Source: Nitrincola salilacus
GTDB taxonomy: Bacteria > Pseudomonadota > Gammaproteobacteria > Pseudomonadales > Balneatricaceae
Length of the DNA: 64,000 bases
Direction of reading: 5' to 3'
Assembly (NCBI RefSeq): GCF_046271865.1
Contig: NZ_CP176580.1
Location: 620,001-684,000, forward strand
The notes below the pieces were generated by a model. That model was not told the origin of the DNA. It worked only from the letters and a program-made list of their open reading frames with translations, and did not search any database. Positions 26,373 through 34,248 of the stretch are shown one piece after another. The translations under genes were made by a program, and so were the position numbers. Numbering within the stretch: the stretch's first letter is position 1; each line of letters starts with the position of its first letter.

Positions 26373-27050
26373 ATGAAAAAACTATTGTTGGCTACGTTAA
26401 TTGGTGCGGCTGTGTTGCCAGCGGCGCTGACGGCGGCCACCATCAGTGTTAATGGTGAAGCTGCTGTCGGGGTATCCTCATGGAGCTATTCTGGTGATGT
26501 GTTAACAATCGGCACAACTGATGCGACTTTGCGTTTGATGGATCCGGCTGATGGTGGTGCTCTGCCAGAACCAGAACCAGAACCAGGACCAGGACCAGGA
26601 CCAGAACCAGGACCAGAACCAGGACCAAGCGAGTGTGGTTCCTTGCCGAGTAATGTGACGCTATTAGCTACGCTGGATCTGGCGAATGCCGGTGGCCGTG
26701 TGACGCATAATATCAGTGGCAACACCAATATCGTATCGCAGCCTATCACCTCGACTTCGTCGAATGCAGCTTTTTCAGGCCAGTTTGCCTATGTGCCGAC
26801 GACGGGTAATGGTGGTATTAATCGCGAGGTGTGGGTCTCAGATTGCCCCGGTGCAAGCAGTTACAGTGCCTCGAGCATTCTATGCCGAGCAAATGGGGTG
26901 CAGCCTACCGTGTACTGGAAACTCAGCGCGTCCAGCTGGCAGTGTAATCTGGCACCAAGCGGTGGTACCAAGTATCTGAATATCAAGAACACCAACTGCT
27001 CGGGCACCTGTGGCGTTAACCGAAATGTATTCCATAACGGCGAAAGCTGA
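26373..27050 (+). CDS. Exported two-domain protein with Pro-Glu/Gly-Pro linker
   Basis: Unknown family; 225 residues. Seen: Sec signal MKKLLLATLIGAAVLPAAL cut near residue 21; a short beta-like N-terminal domain (about 45 residues); a rigid linker of alternating PEPE and PGPG units (residues 65-86) encoded by 6-bp repeats; and a C-terminal domain of about 140 residues with six Cys (ECGSL, SDCPG, ILCRA, WQCNL, NCSGTC), probably disulfide-bonded. Such linkers join domains in secreted hydrolases and adhesins. No catalytic motif was recognised. It has its own promoter and terminator and sits next to a type II secretion locus and an exported prolyl isomerase, so extracellular export is likely but unproven. 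Confidence 0.78.
   Translation: MKKLLLATLIGAAVLPAALTAATISVNGEAAVGVSSWSYSGDVLTIGTTDATLRLMDPADGGALPEPEPEPGPGPGPEPGPEPGPSECGSLPSNVTLLATLDLANAGGRVTHNISGNTNIVSQPITSTSSNAAFSGQFAYVPTTGNGGINREVWVSDCPGASSYSASSILCRANGVQPTVYWKLSASSWQCNLAPSGGTKYLNIKNTNCSGTCGVNRNVFHNGES
26565..26627. repeat. 6-bp tandem repeat coding a PE/PG linker
   Basis: About ten copies of CCAGAA or CCAGGA in tandem within the 26373 gene. A perfect hexamer array can gain or lose units without breaking frame, so linker length may vary between strains. Confidence 0.93.
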
Positions 27051-27068
27051 TTAGTTGCATCATGATAA

Positions 27069-27098
27069 AAACGCCGATATTCTGTCGGCGTTTTTTTT
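27069..27098 (+). terminator. Rho-independent terminator after the 26373 gene
   Basis: AAACGCCGA (27069-27077) pairs with TCGGCGTTT (27085-27093), with eight T from 27091. Confidence 0.93.
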
Positions 27099-27125
27099 GT
27101 TTTAAAATATAGGGTAATGCTGTAT

Positions 27126-28028
27126 ATGTTGAAAAAAATTATTCCGTTGACGATCGTATTGATGAGTTCATTCTCTCTGTCGGCAAATGACGGGGTTGTT
27201 CTGGAACGCAATGGTGTGGTTGTGACAGAGGCGGACATTGCCAGTTATATCGAAGAGCGGGTGCCTGCAGACAGAAAAGCCGAGTTGCTTGCACGCCGTG
27301 GCGTGGTCAGAGAGATGGTTGAAAACATCTATGTGATCAGACAACTGGCACAGGAAGGTAGCGAGCTTGATGTGCTGGACGAAGTCCAGTTGCAGTGGCA
27401 GGTTGATTTTCATCGCGACCGACTGCTGATGTCCGCTTATCTGGAGCGTTATATTGAGGCTGGCTTGCAGGATGTTGACTGGGAAATAACGGCTCGTGAA
27501 GTCTATGTCGCGGATGGAGACAAGTTCCTGTCACCTGAGAGTGTCACCGCATCTCATATATTGATCAAAACAGAAGGGCGCACTGCAGAGGAGGCCAAAG
27601 CATTGGCAGAATCACTGCGTGAACGTGCGGTCGCGGGAGAAGAGTTTGAAGCGCTAGCGGTGGAGTTTTCTGAAGACCCCTCTGCAGAGCAGAACAAAGG
27701 CAACCTGGGTCGTTTTGACAAAGGGCGCATGGTGGCCCCATTTGAGGTGGCTGTATTTGCTCTGCGCGAGCCCGGTCAAATCAGTGATGTTGTCGAGACA
27801 GACTTTGGCTTTCACGTCATAAAACTGCATGAGTACCATCCAGCAAAGCAGCAGCGCTTTGAAGATGTGCGCGCGCAAATAGAGAAGGAGTTGCGGGTAC
27901 AGATTGCAAACAAGCTCCGTCAGGACCGCATCATCGAGGTGCGTTCAGCTGCCGACATCGATGTGAACACTGAGCTGCTTGAGCAGGTTGAAGCCGAATA
28001 CCGTAGTGAATTCGTTACAGAGGAGTGA
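27126..28028 (+). CDS. Exported peptidyl-prolyl cis-trans isomerase, PpiC/SurA-like parvulin
   Basis: Predicted periplasmic folding factor, 300 residues. Seen: signal peptide LKKIIPLTIVLMSSFSLSA, an N-terminal helical SurA-like region (about 20-130), then one parvulin domain with SASHILIKTEG near residue 139, FSEDPSAEQNKGNLGRF near 180, MVAPFEVAVFALREPGQIS and a closing TDFGFHVIKLHEY. Start: ATG at 27117 is only 2 bases from AGGG, so the ATG at 27126 is preferred. It stands alone between two terminators. It could help fold exported proteins of this locus; general envelope folding is equally possible. Confidence 0.9.
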   Translation: MLKKIIPLTIVLMSSFSLSANDGVVLERNGVVVTEADIASYIEERVPADRKAELLARRGVVREMVENIYVIRQLAQEGSELDVLDEVQLQWQVDFHRDRLLMSAYLERYIEAGLQDVDWEITAREVYVADGDKFLSPESVTASHILIKTEGRTAEEAKALAESLRERAVAGEEFEALAVEFSEDPSAEQNKGNLGRFDKGRMVAPFEVAVFALREPGQISDVVETDFGFHVIKLHEYHPAKQQRFEDVRAQIEKELRVQIANKLRQDRIIEVRSAADIDVNTELLEQVEAEYRSEFVTEE

Positions 28029-28066
28029 TCAGGTATTCTGCCAAAGCTTTCTGAGGTAAACTGGAG

Positions 28067-28097
28067 CGCCCGTTCAAATGTTGAACGGGCGTTTTTT
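28067..28097 (+). terminator. Rho-independent terminator after the PpiC gene
   Basis: CGCCCGTTCAA (28067-28077), 3-base loop, TTGAACGGGCG (28081-28091), then a T-run. It separates the isomerase from the polysaccharide operon. Confidence 0.95.
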
Positions 28098-28126
28098 ATT
28101 TAATCATCTACGGAATTAAATGTGCT

Positions 28127-29581
28127 ATGTCAGTGCAGCCCGTTCTGCTGTCGGTAGCAGGTCTCAGCAAAATTTATGAATTATATGACCAACCGCATCA
28201 GCGACTGTTGAGCTATTTTCTTCCAGCCCGGGGTTCAAAAGGGCGTAAGTTTACGGCACTGGATTCGGCTGGTTTTGAACTCAAGCGTGGTGAAACCCTT
28301 GGCGTCATCGGCCGTAATGGCTCAGGTAAGTCAACACTGCTGCAGATGATCAGCGGTACACTGGAGCCTACAGCTGGTACTATCCAGGTCAATGGCCGAA
28401 TCGCTGCGCTGCTCGAGCTTGGCGCAGGCTTTAACCCCGAGTTCACAGGCCGTGAGAATGCGCGGCTTAATGCGTCTATCTATGGCCTGACGCAAGATGA
28501 GATCGAAAGTCGTCTTGATTCCATCATAAAGTTCTCTGGTATTGGTGACTTTATCGATCAGCCGGTACAGCACTATTCCAGCGGAATGTTTGTGCGCCTG
28601 GCATTTTCTGTTATTGCACATGTCGATGCAGATATTCTGATTATTGATGAAGCCCTCGCGGTGGGTGATGCGCTGTTTGCACAAAAGTGCATGCGCTATC
28701 TTGAATCCTTTCGTAAGCAGGGTGGTGCCATTCTATTTGTCAGCCATGATGCCGGCGCCGTAACGCGCTTGTGTGAGCGAGCCTTGTGGTTGGATAAAGG
28801 CCGGCAGATGGTCCTGGGTAACGCCAAGTCTGTTACCGAGCGCTATCTTGAACATCTCTATTCTGAACAACAGGATGTGAGCATGAGTGCGGGTGATCGT
28901 GCAGCAGAAGCCTTGTCTGTGCCTGCCTCACCCACTTCTTTCGATGATGATGCGCTTGTTTTGTCAGCCGACCTGTCTGTCTCGGGAATGTCTGAGCTCT
29001 GGCATGACGCGCGCGCTGATCTTTTGTTGAACTCCAACCTGCGTAATGAGTTGCAGGTGTTTCGCTTTGATCCGGATGGCAGTGCGTTTGGAACAGGGCA
29101 GGTGGAGTTGAAGGATGTCTGTTTTCGTGATCAGCAGAATCGACCACTCTCCTGGCTGGTTGGTGGCTCGCCGGTTAAGTTCGAAGTCTGTTTTGAGTCA
29201 AGTGCTTCGCTGTCGAGTATCATTGTCGGGTTTCTGGTTAAAAACCGCCTGGGGCAGGTTATTTTCGGCGAGAACAACTGTCTGTTTCATGAGGATGCCC
29301 CGGTTGATGTTCAGCCAGGGCAGATTTATCGTGCGACTTTCAGTCTGACCATGCCTTTTCTGGCAGAGGGCGAGTATGTCGTGTCGGTAGGGGTTGCATC
29401 GGGTACACAGCAGAATCATGTGCAGCATTGCTGGCGGCATGATGCGTTGGTCTTTTCGGTCAGTCCAAGTCATATCGTGCATGGTTTGATGGGGGTGCCG
29501 GTTTCGGCTTGTGATATCACTCCGCTCAACATTGTGAATGAGGTAGTGAACCCGAGTATGGCGAAGGAGGAGCTTTCGTGA
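28127..29581 (+). CDS. wzt: Polysaccharide ABC exporter ATPase with C-terminal glycan-binding-type domain
   Basis: Nucleotide-binding subunit of a Wzm/Wzt-type exporter that moves lipid-linked polysaccharide across the inner membrane. Seen: Walker A VIGRNGSGKSTLLQ near residue 65, the Wzt-type signature HYSSGMFVRLAFS near 149, Walker B ILIIDEALAVGD near 170 and an H-loop FVSHDAG. After residue 245 comes a linker and a beta-sandwich-like region of about 190 residues (QVELKDVCFRD near 325), as in Wzt proteins that recognise the modified end of the O-chain. The stop overlaps the next start (GTGA). Confidence 0.92.
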   Translation: MSVQPVLLSVAGLSKIYELYDQPHQRLLSYFLPARGSKGRKFTALDSAGFELKRGETLGVIGRNGSGKSTLLQMISGTLEPTAGTIQVNGRIAALLELGAGFNPEFTGRENARLNASIYGLTQDEIESRLDSIIKFSGIGDFIDQPVQHYSSGMFVRLAFSVIAHVDADILIIDEALAVGDALFAQKCMRYLESFRKQGGAILFVSHDAGAVTRLCERALWLDKGRQMVLGNAKSVTERYLEHLYSEQQDVSMSAGDRAAEALSVPASPTSFDDDALVLSADLSVSGMSELWHDARADLLLNSNLRNELQVFRFDPDGSAFGTGQVELKDVCFRDQQNRPLSWLVGGSPVKFEVCFESSASLSSIIVGFLVKNRLGQVIFGENNCLFHEDAPVDVQPGQIYRATFSLTMPFLAEGEYVVSVGVASGTQQNHVQHCWRHDALVFSVSPSHIVHGLMGVPVSACDITPLNIVNEVVNPSMAKEELS

Positions 29582-30411
29582 TTGTAGAGCAGCATAGCAC
29601 ACGCAGAAATGCTCCCTTTGCCGCCTTACGGCGAGCCTGGCAGTTCAGAGAGTTAATATCAGGTATGGCGAAGCGTGAGGTGCTGGGGCGTTACAAAGGC
29701 TCATGGTTGGGCCTGGTGTGGACGCTTCTTACCCCGTTGCTGCTGTTGCTGGTTTACATGTTTGTATTCGGTGTGATTTTTCAGGCACGCTGGCCGCAGT
29801 CTGAAGGCGTTGATGGTAATTTTGCAGCTTTACTTTTCTGTGGCATCATCGCTTTTTTCATGTTTTCTGAAGTGCTGACCCGATCACCACGTTTGATTGT
29901 GGATAACGCCAACTATGTGAAAAAAGTGGTTTTCCCGCTCGATGCCTTGATCTGGGTTGCAGTGGCGACTGCATTGTTCCATTTTCTGATCTCCTTTGTG
30001 GTGCTGCTTGGCTTTGTTCTTGTATCAGGTGTTGGGGTGAGTGTTTACTTGCTTTATTTCCCAGTAATTACAGGTCTTCTGGTCGTATTTTTGTTGGGGC
30101 TCTCCTGGTTTTTGAGTGCGCTGGGTGTGTATATTCGTGATGTCAGTTATATCGCCGGTTTTTTGTCCACAGCGCTGCTGTTTCTGAGTCCGGTTTTTTA
30201 TCCCGCCAGTGCGGTGCCAGAGAGTTTCAGAATACTGATGGACCTGAATCCTCTGACCTTTTATATCGAGGCTTTTCGCAGTGTTGCGGTACTCAAACAG
30301 GCTCCTGACTATATGAGTATGTTGTTGGCAACAGCAGTTTCCTTAGGTGTGTTTGCGCTCGGATACTGGTTTTTTCAACGAGTACGTAAAGGATTTGCAG
30401 ATGTGCTTTGA
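29578..30411 (+). CDS. wzm: Polysaccharide ABC exporter permease
   Basis: Membrane subunit of the exporter, ABC-2 family, 277 residues. Seen: N-terminal amphipathic RELISGMAKREVLGRYKGSW, then LGLVWTLLTPLLLLLVYMF, and six membrane segments in all, with the usual tail near the C-terminus (MDLNPLTFYIEAFRS). Starts at a GTG that overlaps the wzt stop by four bases, so the two subunits are probably translated together. Confidence 0.93.
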   Translation: MIVEQHSTRRNAPFAALRRAWQFRELISGMAKREVLGRYKGSWLGLVWTLLTPLLLLLVYMFVFGVIFQARWPQSEGVDGNFAALLFCGIIAFFMFSEVLTRSPRLIVDNANYVKKVVFPLDALIWVAVATALFHFLISFVVLLGFVLVSGVGVSVYLLYFPVITGLLVVFLLGLSWFLSALGVYIRDVSYIAGFLSTALLFLSPVFYPASAVPESFRILMDLNPLTFYIEAFRSVAVLKQAPDYMSMLLATAVSLGVFALGYWFFQRVRKGFADVL

Positions 30412-30446
30412 TCCCCCTTTTTTTACTGGCTTTACAAGGATGCGGT

Positions 30447-31892
30447 ATGAGCAGTGAGGCAGCGGATATGAATATTGAGCAGGATCGACAGGGTCGCTTG
30501 CTGGTTGTATCGCCGAACGAGTGCCTGTTGCCGGGGTTTGAAGGCTACGATTGTGTTCATCTGAAGTATCAGTTCGTGCAGGGGCCGTCCCCTGATGGTC
30601 TGTCTGCCTGGTGGGCAGCCGACGAGGTAGGCCATGGAGTGCATCAGGCTTGTGTGCTGGAGCATTGTCATGCGCTCGAGGGAGGCTATCAACAGCAGGC
30701 CCTGAACCGTCTTTTTTCTGGTTTACTGCTGCGCTACCGCCCAGATGCCATCGTTATAGTGGGGCTGCATGGTTGTACGCTGGATCTGTCGCGAATTGCC
30801 AGTTTGATGGGTGTGCCTGCCGCGTTGGTTCTGGATCAGTCTGCTGATTCTCTTTTTGCTGAGCTGGATCGGGCTACAAGTTGCTGGGTAAGAGATGCGC
30901 TGTCGCGGGCAGTACTGGTGAGCAGCCTTGTGAAGCAAACCGGGTTCTGGCAATCCAGCTTGTCGGGTTTGTCTGAGCATGTGGATCCAGCTGTTCTGCC
31001 AGCAAAGTTGGCTGAACATATCTCTTCCCAAGCACATCACAATAGCTTTGATTATGCACTGTATGAGTTCTGTCAGCGTGATCATCCACTTCTGGTACAG
31101 ATGCAGATGGCAGATACTCGCCATTTTCAGGGCTGTGAAGCAGTGCTCGATCTTGGTTGTGGGGCAGGAATATTCCTGGATCTGTTGCGTCGTCAGCAAA
31201 TTGGTGCGATAGGTGTTGAGCGAGATCCTGCGATTGCCGAATATGGTAGAGGCATGGGATTGGATATCATCACCGAAGATGCGATCCATTTTCTGGAGCA
31301 TCAGACACATCAGTTTGATGGCATCTATTGTGCGCATTTTGTTGAACATCTGCCTTTTGAAGTCGTCAGAAAACTGATCACGCTGCTGGCCGCGCGCCTG
31401 CAGGATAACGGTGTGCTGGTATTGGTGTTTCCTGATCCTGAGTCGATCCGTTCACAGTTGCTGGGTTTCTGGCGAGATCCGGAGCATGTTCGCTTTTACC
31501 ACCCCGAGCTGGTCATGACGGTGGCGCGTGCCGAAGGCCTGGAGTGTGAATGGAGCAGCTATGATGAGCAACCCCATGAGGTCGTACCTTTTGAGGTGTC
31601 CCCCGAGCCATTGAGTCAGATTGAGCCAATGACGCTTCCAGTGATCGATACGGATGCCACCTATGGCGTCTGGGATAAACTGATGCGCCGCCTGGGTCTT
31701 GTGTCGGGCCGGCGCTATCGTGCGCTGGAGCAGCAGATGCGGGATACTCAGCAGGTATTGCTGAATCATGCCCAGCAACAACAACAGCAGTTGAGTGAAG
31801 TGGCCAATAGAACCGAACGCTTGTGGTCTGTTAATAAAACCTGGGCCTGGTCGGATAATGTGGTACTGAAACTGAGGAAGCGATCGCAGTGA
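30447..31892 (+). CDS. SAM-dependent methyltransferase with coiled-coil C-terminus
   Basis: 481 residues. The first 200 residues are not recognised. The middle is a class I methyltransferase: VLDLGCGAGIFLDLL near residue 232, GVERDPAIAEYGR, FDGIYCAHFVEHLPFEVV near 290 and VLVLVFPDPESIRSQL. The last 60 residues form a likely coiled coil with a Gln run (residues near 445-450) and a basic end LKLRKRS. Start: frame is open to the wzm stop, but AAGGA lies 6 bases before the ATG at 30447. In ABC-exported O-antigens, a methyltransferase with a coiled coil (WbdD) caps and measures the chain; this gene beside wzt/wzm could do the same. That is inference. Confidence 0.83.
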   Translation: MSSEAADMNIEQDRQGRLLVVSPNECLLPGFEGYDCVHLKYQFVQGPSPDGLSAWWAADEVGHGVHQACVLEHCHALEGGYQQQALNRLFSGLLLRYRPDAIVIVGLHGCTLDLSRIASLMGVPAALVLDQSADSLFAELDRATSCWVRDALSRAVLVSSLVKQTGFWQSSLSGLSEHVDPAVLPAKLAEHISSQAHHNSFDYALYEFCQRDHPLLVQMQMADTRHFQGCEAVLDLGCGAGIFLDLLRRQQIGAIGVERDPAIAEYGRGMGLDIITEDAIHFLEHQTHQFDGIYCAHFVEHLPFEVVRKLITLLAARLQDNGVLVLVFPDPESIRSQLLGFWRDPEHVRFYHPELVMTVARAEGLECEWSSYDEQPHEVVPFEVSPEPLSQIEPMTLPVIDTDATYGVWDKLMRRLGLVSGRRYRALEQQMRDTQQVLLNHAQQQQQQLSEVANRTERLWSVNKTWAWSDNVVLKLRKRSQ

Positions 31893-33040
31893 GTGAGCAG
31901 ACAAAACAGCGCCCGTTGGATGTGATTATTCCTGTTTACCGCAATCTAGAGGTGACTCAGCGCTGTATTGAGTCTGTGTTCGCATCCGGATTGGGTGCTG
32001 ACGTGAATCTGCTGGTGGTGGATGATGCCTCACCTGAGCCGGAACTCTCTGCCTGGTGTGATCTCCTTGCCAGTCAGGGTAAGATAACGCTGTTACGCAA
32101 TGAGCAGAATCAGGGGTTTGTCGTGTCGGTCAATCGTGCGATGCAGCAGAACCCTGAACATGACGTTGTGCTACTGAACAGTGACACTCAGGTAAGCGGA
32201 GATTGGCTTCAACGTTTGCAGGCTGCAGCTGCCTCACATCCGCGTATTGCGACCGTGACGCCTTTTTCGAATAATGCCACCATCTGTTCCTATCCGCTGT
32301 TTTGCCAGTCTTCCGGGTTGCCGCAGGGGATGCCACTGACAGACCTGGATCAGTTGTTTGCGCAGGCTAATGCCGGACACTATCCTGAGTTGCCGACAGG
32401 TGTTGGCTTCTGTCTTTATATCCGTCGTGATGCGCTGGATGAGCTGGGCTACTTCGATGAAGAGGCTTTTGGGCGTGGCTATGGCGAGGAGACGGACTTC
32501 TGCATGAGAGCCAGCCGGGCTGGCTGGCAGAATCGTCTGTGTGGTGATCTGTTTGTTTATCATGAGGGGGCCGTCAGTTTTGGTCAGGATCGTGATGAGC
32601 GGATTGTGCAGGCAGAACAGATTATGCAAGCGCGCTATCCGGAGTATGGTCAGCAGGTTTCGATGTTTGTAGATCAGGATCCTTTACGCACGCTGCGCGA
32701 CAAGGTGGATCTGCTGCGACTGTCTTTGCCTGAGCAGGCGATAGGTGTCGTGAACGATCAGTATCAGCACAGAGAGTGGCTGCTTGCGGGTTTTACAAGA
32801 GCCAAGGCGCAGCTCAATCAGGATCTTCAGCAAACCTGTGATGCGCTGTCTCATACGCAGCAGCTATTGAGTGAATCAAGAGATGCATTTGCCGAGACTG
32901 ACAAGGCACTGGCGGATGCACAGAAGATCGTCAGGGATTATGAGCAGACGTTGACCGAGCTGAATCAGCGATGGTTTGTGCGTGTCGGACGTCTGTTTGA
33001 TATCAAGTTATGGATCAGCAAGTTTTCAGGAAAATTATGA
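31889..33040 (+). CDS. Family 2 glycosyltransferase with C-terminal coiled coil
   Basis: 383 residues. Seen: GT2 start LDVIIPVYRNLEVTQRCIES, LVVDDASPEPEL near residue 44, LLNSDTQVSGDWL near 94 (metal/nucleotide site), GRGYGEETDFCMRASRAG near 194-211. Such proteins often add rhamnose or mannose in rhamnan-type chains. From about residue 300 a coiled coil runs to near the end (QLLSESRDAFAETDKALADA), followed by a basic amphipathic tail that may touch the membrane. Starts at a GTG overlapping the upstream stop and ends overlapping the next gene. Confidence 0.87.
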   Translation: MSEQTKQRPLDVIIPVYRNLEVTQRCIESVFASGLGADVNLLVVDDASPEPELSAWCDLLASQGKITLLRNEQNQGFVVSVNRAMQQNPEHDVVLLNSDTQVSGDWLQRLQAAAASHPRIATVTPFSNNATICSYPLFCQSSGLPQGMPLTDLDQLFAQANAGHYPELPTGVGFCLYIRRDALDELGYFDEEAFGRGYGEETDFCMRASRAGWQNRLCGDLFVYHEGAVSFGQDRDERIVQAEQIMQARYPEYGQQVSMFVDQDPLRTLRDKVDLLRLSLPEQAIGVVNDQYQHREWLLAGFTRAKAQLNQDLQQTCDALSHTQQLLSESRDAFAETDKALADAQKIVRDYEQTLTELNQRWFVRVGRLFDIKLWISKFSGKL

Positions 33041-34248
33041 CTTCTAACGTACATACCTACACCAGTATCACGGCAAACTACCTGCCCAAGGCGCGTGTTC
33101 TGGCAGAATCGATCAAGCGTGTTGATCCGTCAGTCACCTTTCATCTGGTGTTGTCTGATGACCTGCCCAGCGGCTTTGACCTGACGCAGGAACCCTTTGA
33201 TAACGTGATTCTGGCGGATGATCTGCCCATAGAAAATTTCCGCCCCTGGGTGTTCTCGCATACGGTTGTTGAGCTGTGCACTGCGGTAAAAGGGTTGGCG
33301 CTGGAAACAATTTTCGATAAGTATGGCGCTGATAAGGTGTTCTATTTTGATCCGGATATGGCGGTTTTCTCGCGTCTGGATGAGTTGAGCAGCTTGCTGG
33401 ATCAGCACAGCACGCTTCTGACACCTCATCAGACTGAGCCTGAAAGCAGTGTTGCCGCTATCATGGATAATGAGATGGCGAGCCTCAAGTATGGAGTGTT
33501 CAATCTCGGGTTCGTGGGTGTTCGTAACAGTCCTGAAGGCCGCCGTTTCTCGCGCTGGTGGGCCGATCGCTTGCTGCAGTTCTGTCATGATGATCACCCG
33601 CGGGGCCTGTTCACTGATCAGAAGTGGGTTAACCTTGCCCCCTGTTTCTTTGAAGATATCAAGGTTCTGCGTTCGCCCGCGTTCAATGTTGCGACCTGGA
33701 ATCTGACCAACCGTAAGGCAACTGGCACGATGGCCGATGGTGTGTTGATCAACGACGAGCCGCTGGGCTTTTACCATTTCTCCGGTTTTGACAGCGGCGC
33801 TCAGGAGATCATGCTGAACAAGTATGGCGAGAACAGTCCAGCCCTGTATGAGCTGCGTAACTGGTATATCGCCGAATGTGAGCGCCATGGCCAGTCTGCT
33901 CTGGGTAAGTTGCCGTCCAAATTTGCGCACTTTGATGATGGCTCTGTCATCAGCAAGGCACATCGCCTGTTGTATCGTGAGCGTCTCGATCTACAGAAGG
34001 CATTCCCTGATCCTTTTGCCACCGCTAAAGGCGGCTATAAGGAATGGTTTGCCAACAATGCCAGCCAGACGCAGGACTTCCGGGTGTTGTCGGTGGATGC
34101 CAATGCGAGCTTCAGGGATGTGGTGCAGGATATGAGCAGCTTCTTTCATCAAACGGCCTATTCCGGTAAAGCCAATAGCTGGCCGAAACGTCAGATGCTG
34201 AGATTGATGGCAGGGCTGCTTAACTTTGGTGTGCGTTTGATCAAATGA
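33037..34248 (+). CDS. Glycosyltransferase, GT-A type
   Basis: 403 residues from the ATG at 33037, which overlaps the preceding stop (ATGA) and follows AGGAAAATT; the open frame before it is inside the upstream gene. Seen: N-terminal YTSITANYLPKARVLAESI, LALETIFDKYGADKVFYFDPDM in parts near residue 85-105 with a DxD-like site, GVFNLGFVGVRNSPEGRRF near 155 and LGFYHFSGFDSGAQEI near 245. This pattern belongs to sugar-nucleotide transferases found in O-antigen and S-layer glycan clusters. The sugar is unknown. Confidence 0.8.
   Translation: MTSNVHTYTSITANYLPKARVLAESIKRVDPSVTFHLVLSDDLPSGFDLTQEPFDNVILADDLPIENFRPWVFSHTVVELCTAVKGLALETIFDKYGADKVFYFDPDMAVFSRLDELSSLLDQHSTLLTPHQTEPESSVAAIMDNEMASLKYGVFNLGFVGVRNSPEGRRFSRWWADRLLQFCHDDHPRGLFTDQKWVNLAPCFFEDIKVLRSPAFNVATWNLTNRKATGTMADGVLINDEPLGFYHFSGFDSGAQEIMLNKYGENSPALYELRNWYIAECERHGQSALGKLPSKFAHFDDGSVISKAHRLLYRERLDLQKAFPDPFATAKGGYKEWFANNASQTQDFRVLSVDANASFRDVVQDMSSFFHQTAYSGKANSWPKRQMLRLMAGLLNFGVRLIK

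Noticed and set aside
26565..26627. Repeat array considered as CRISPR
   Set aside because: Unit is 6 bp, contiguous without spacers, and codes an in-frame proline linker.
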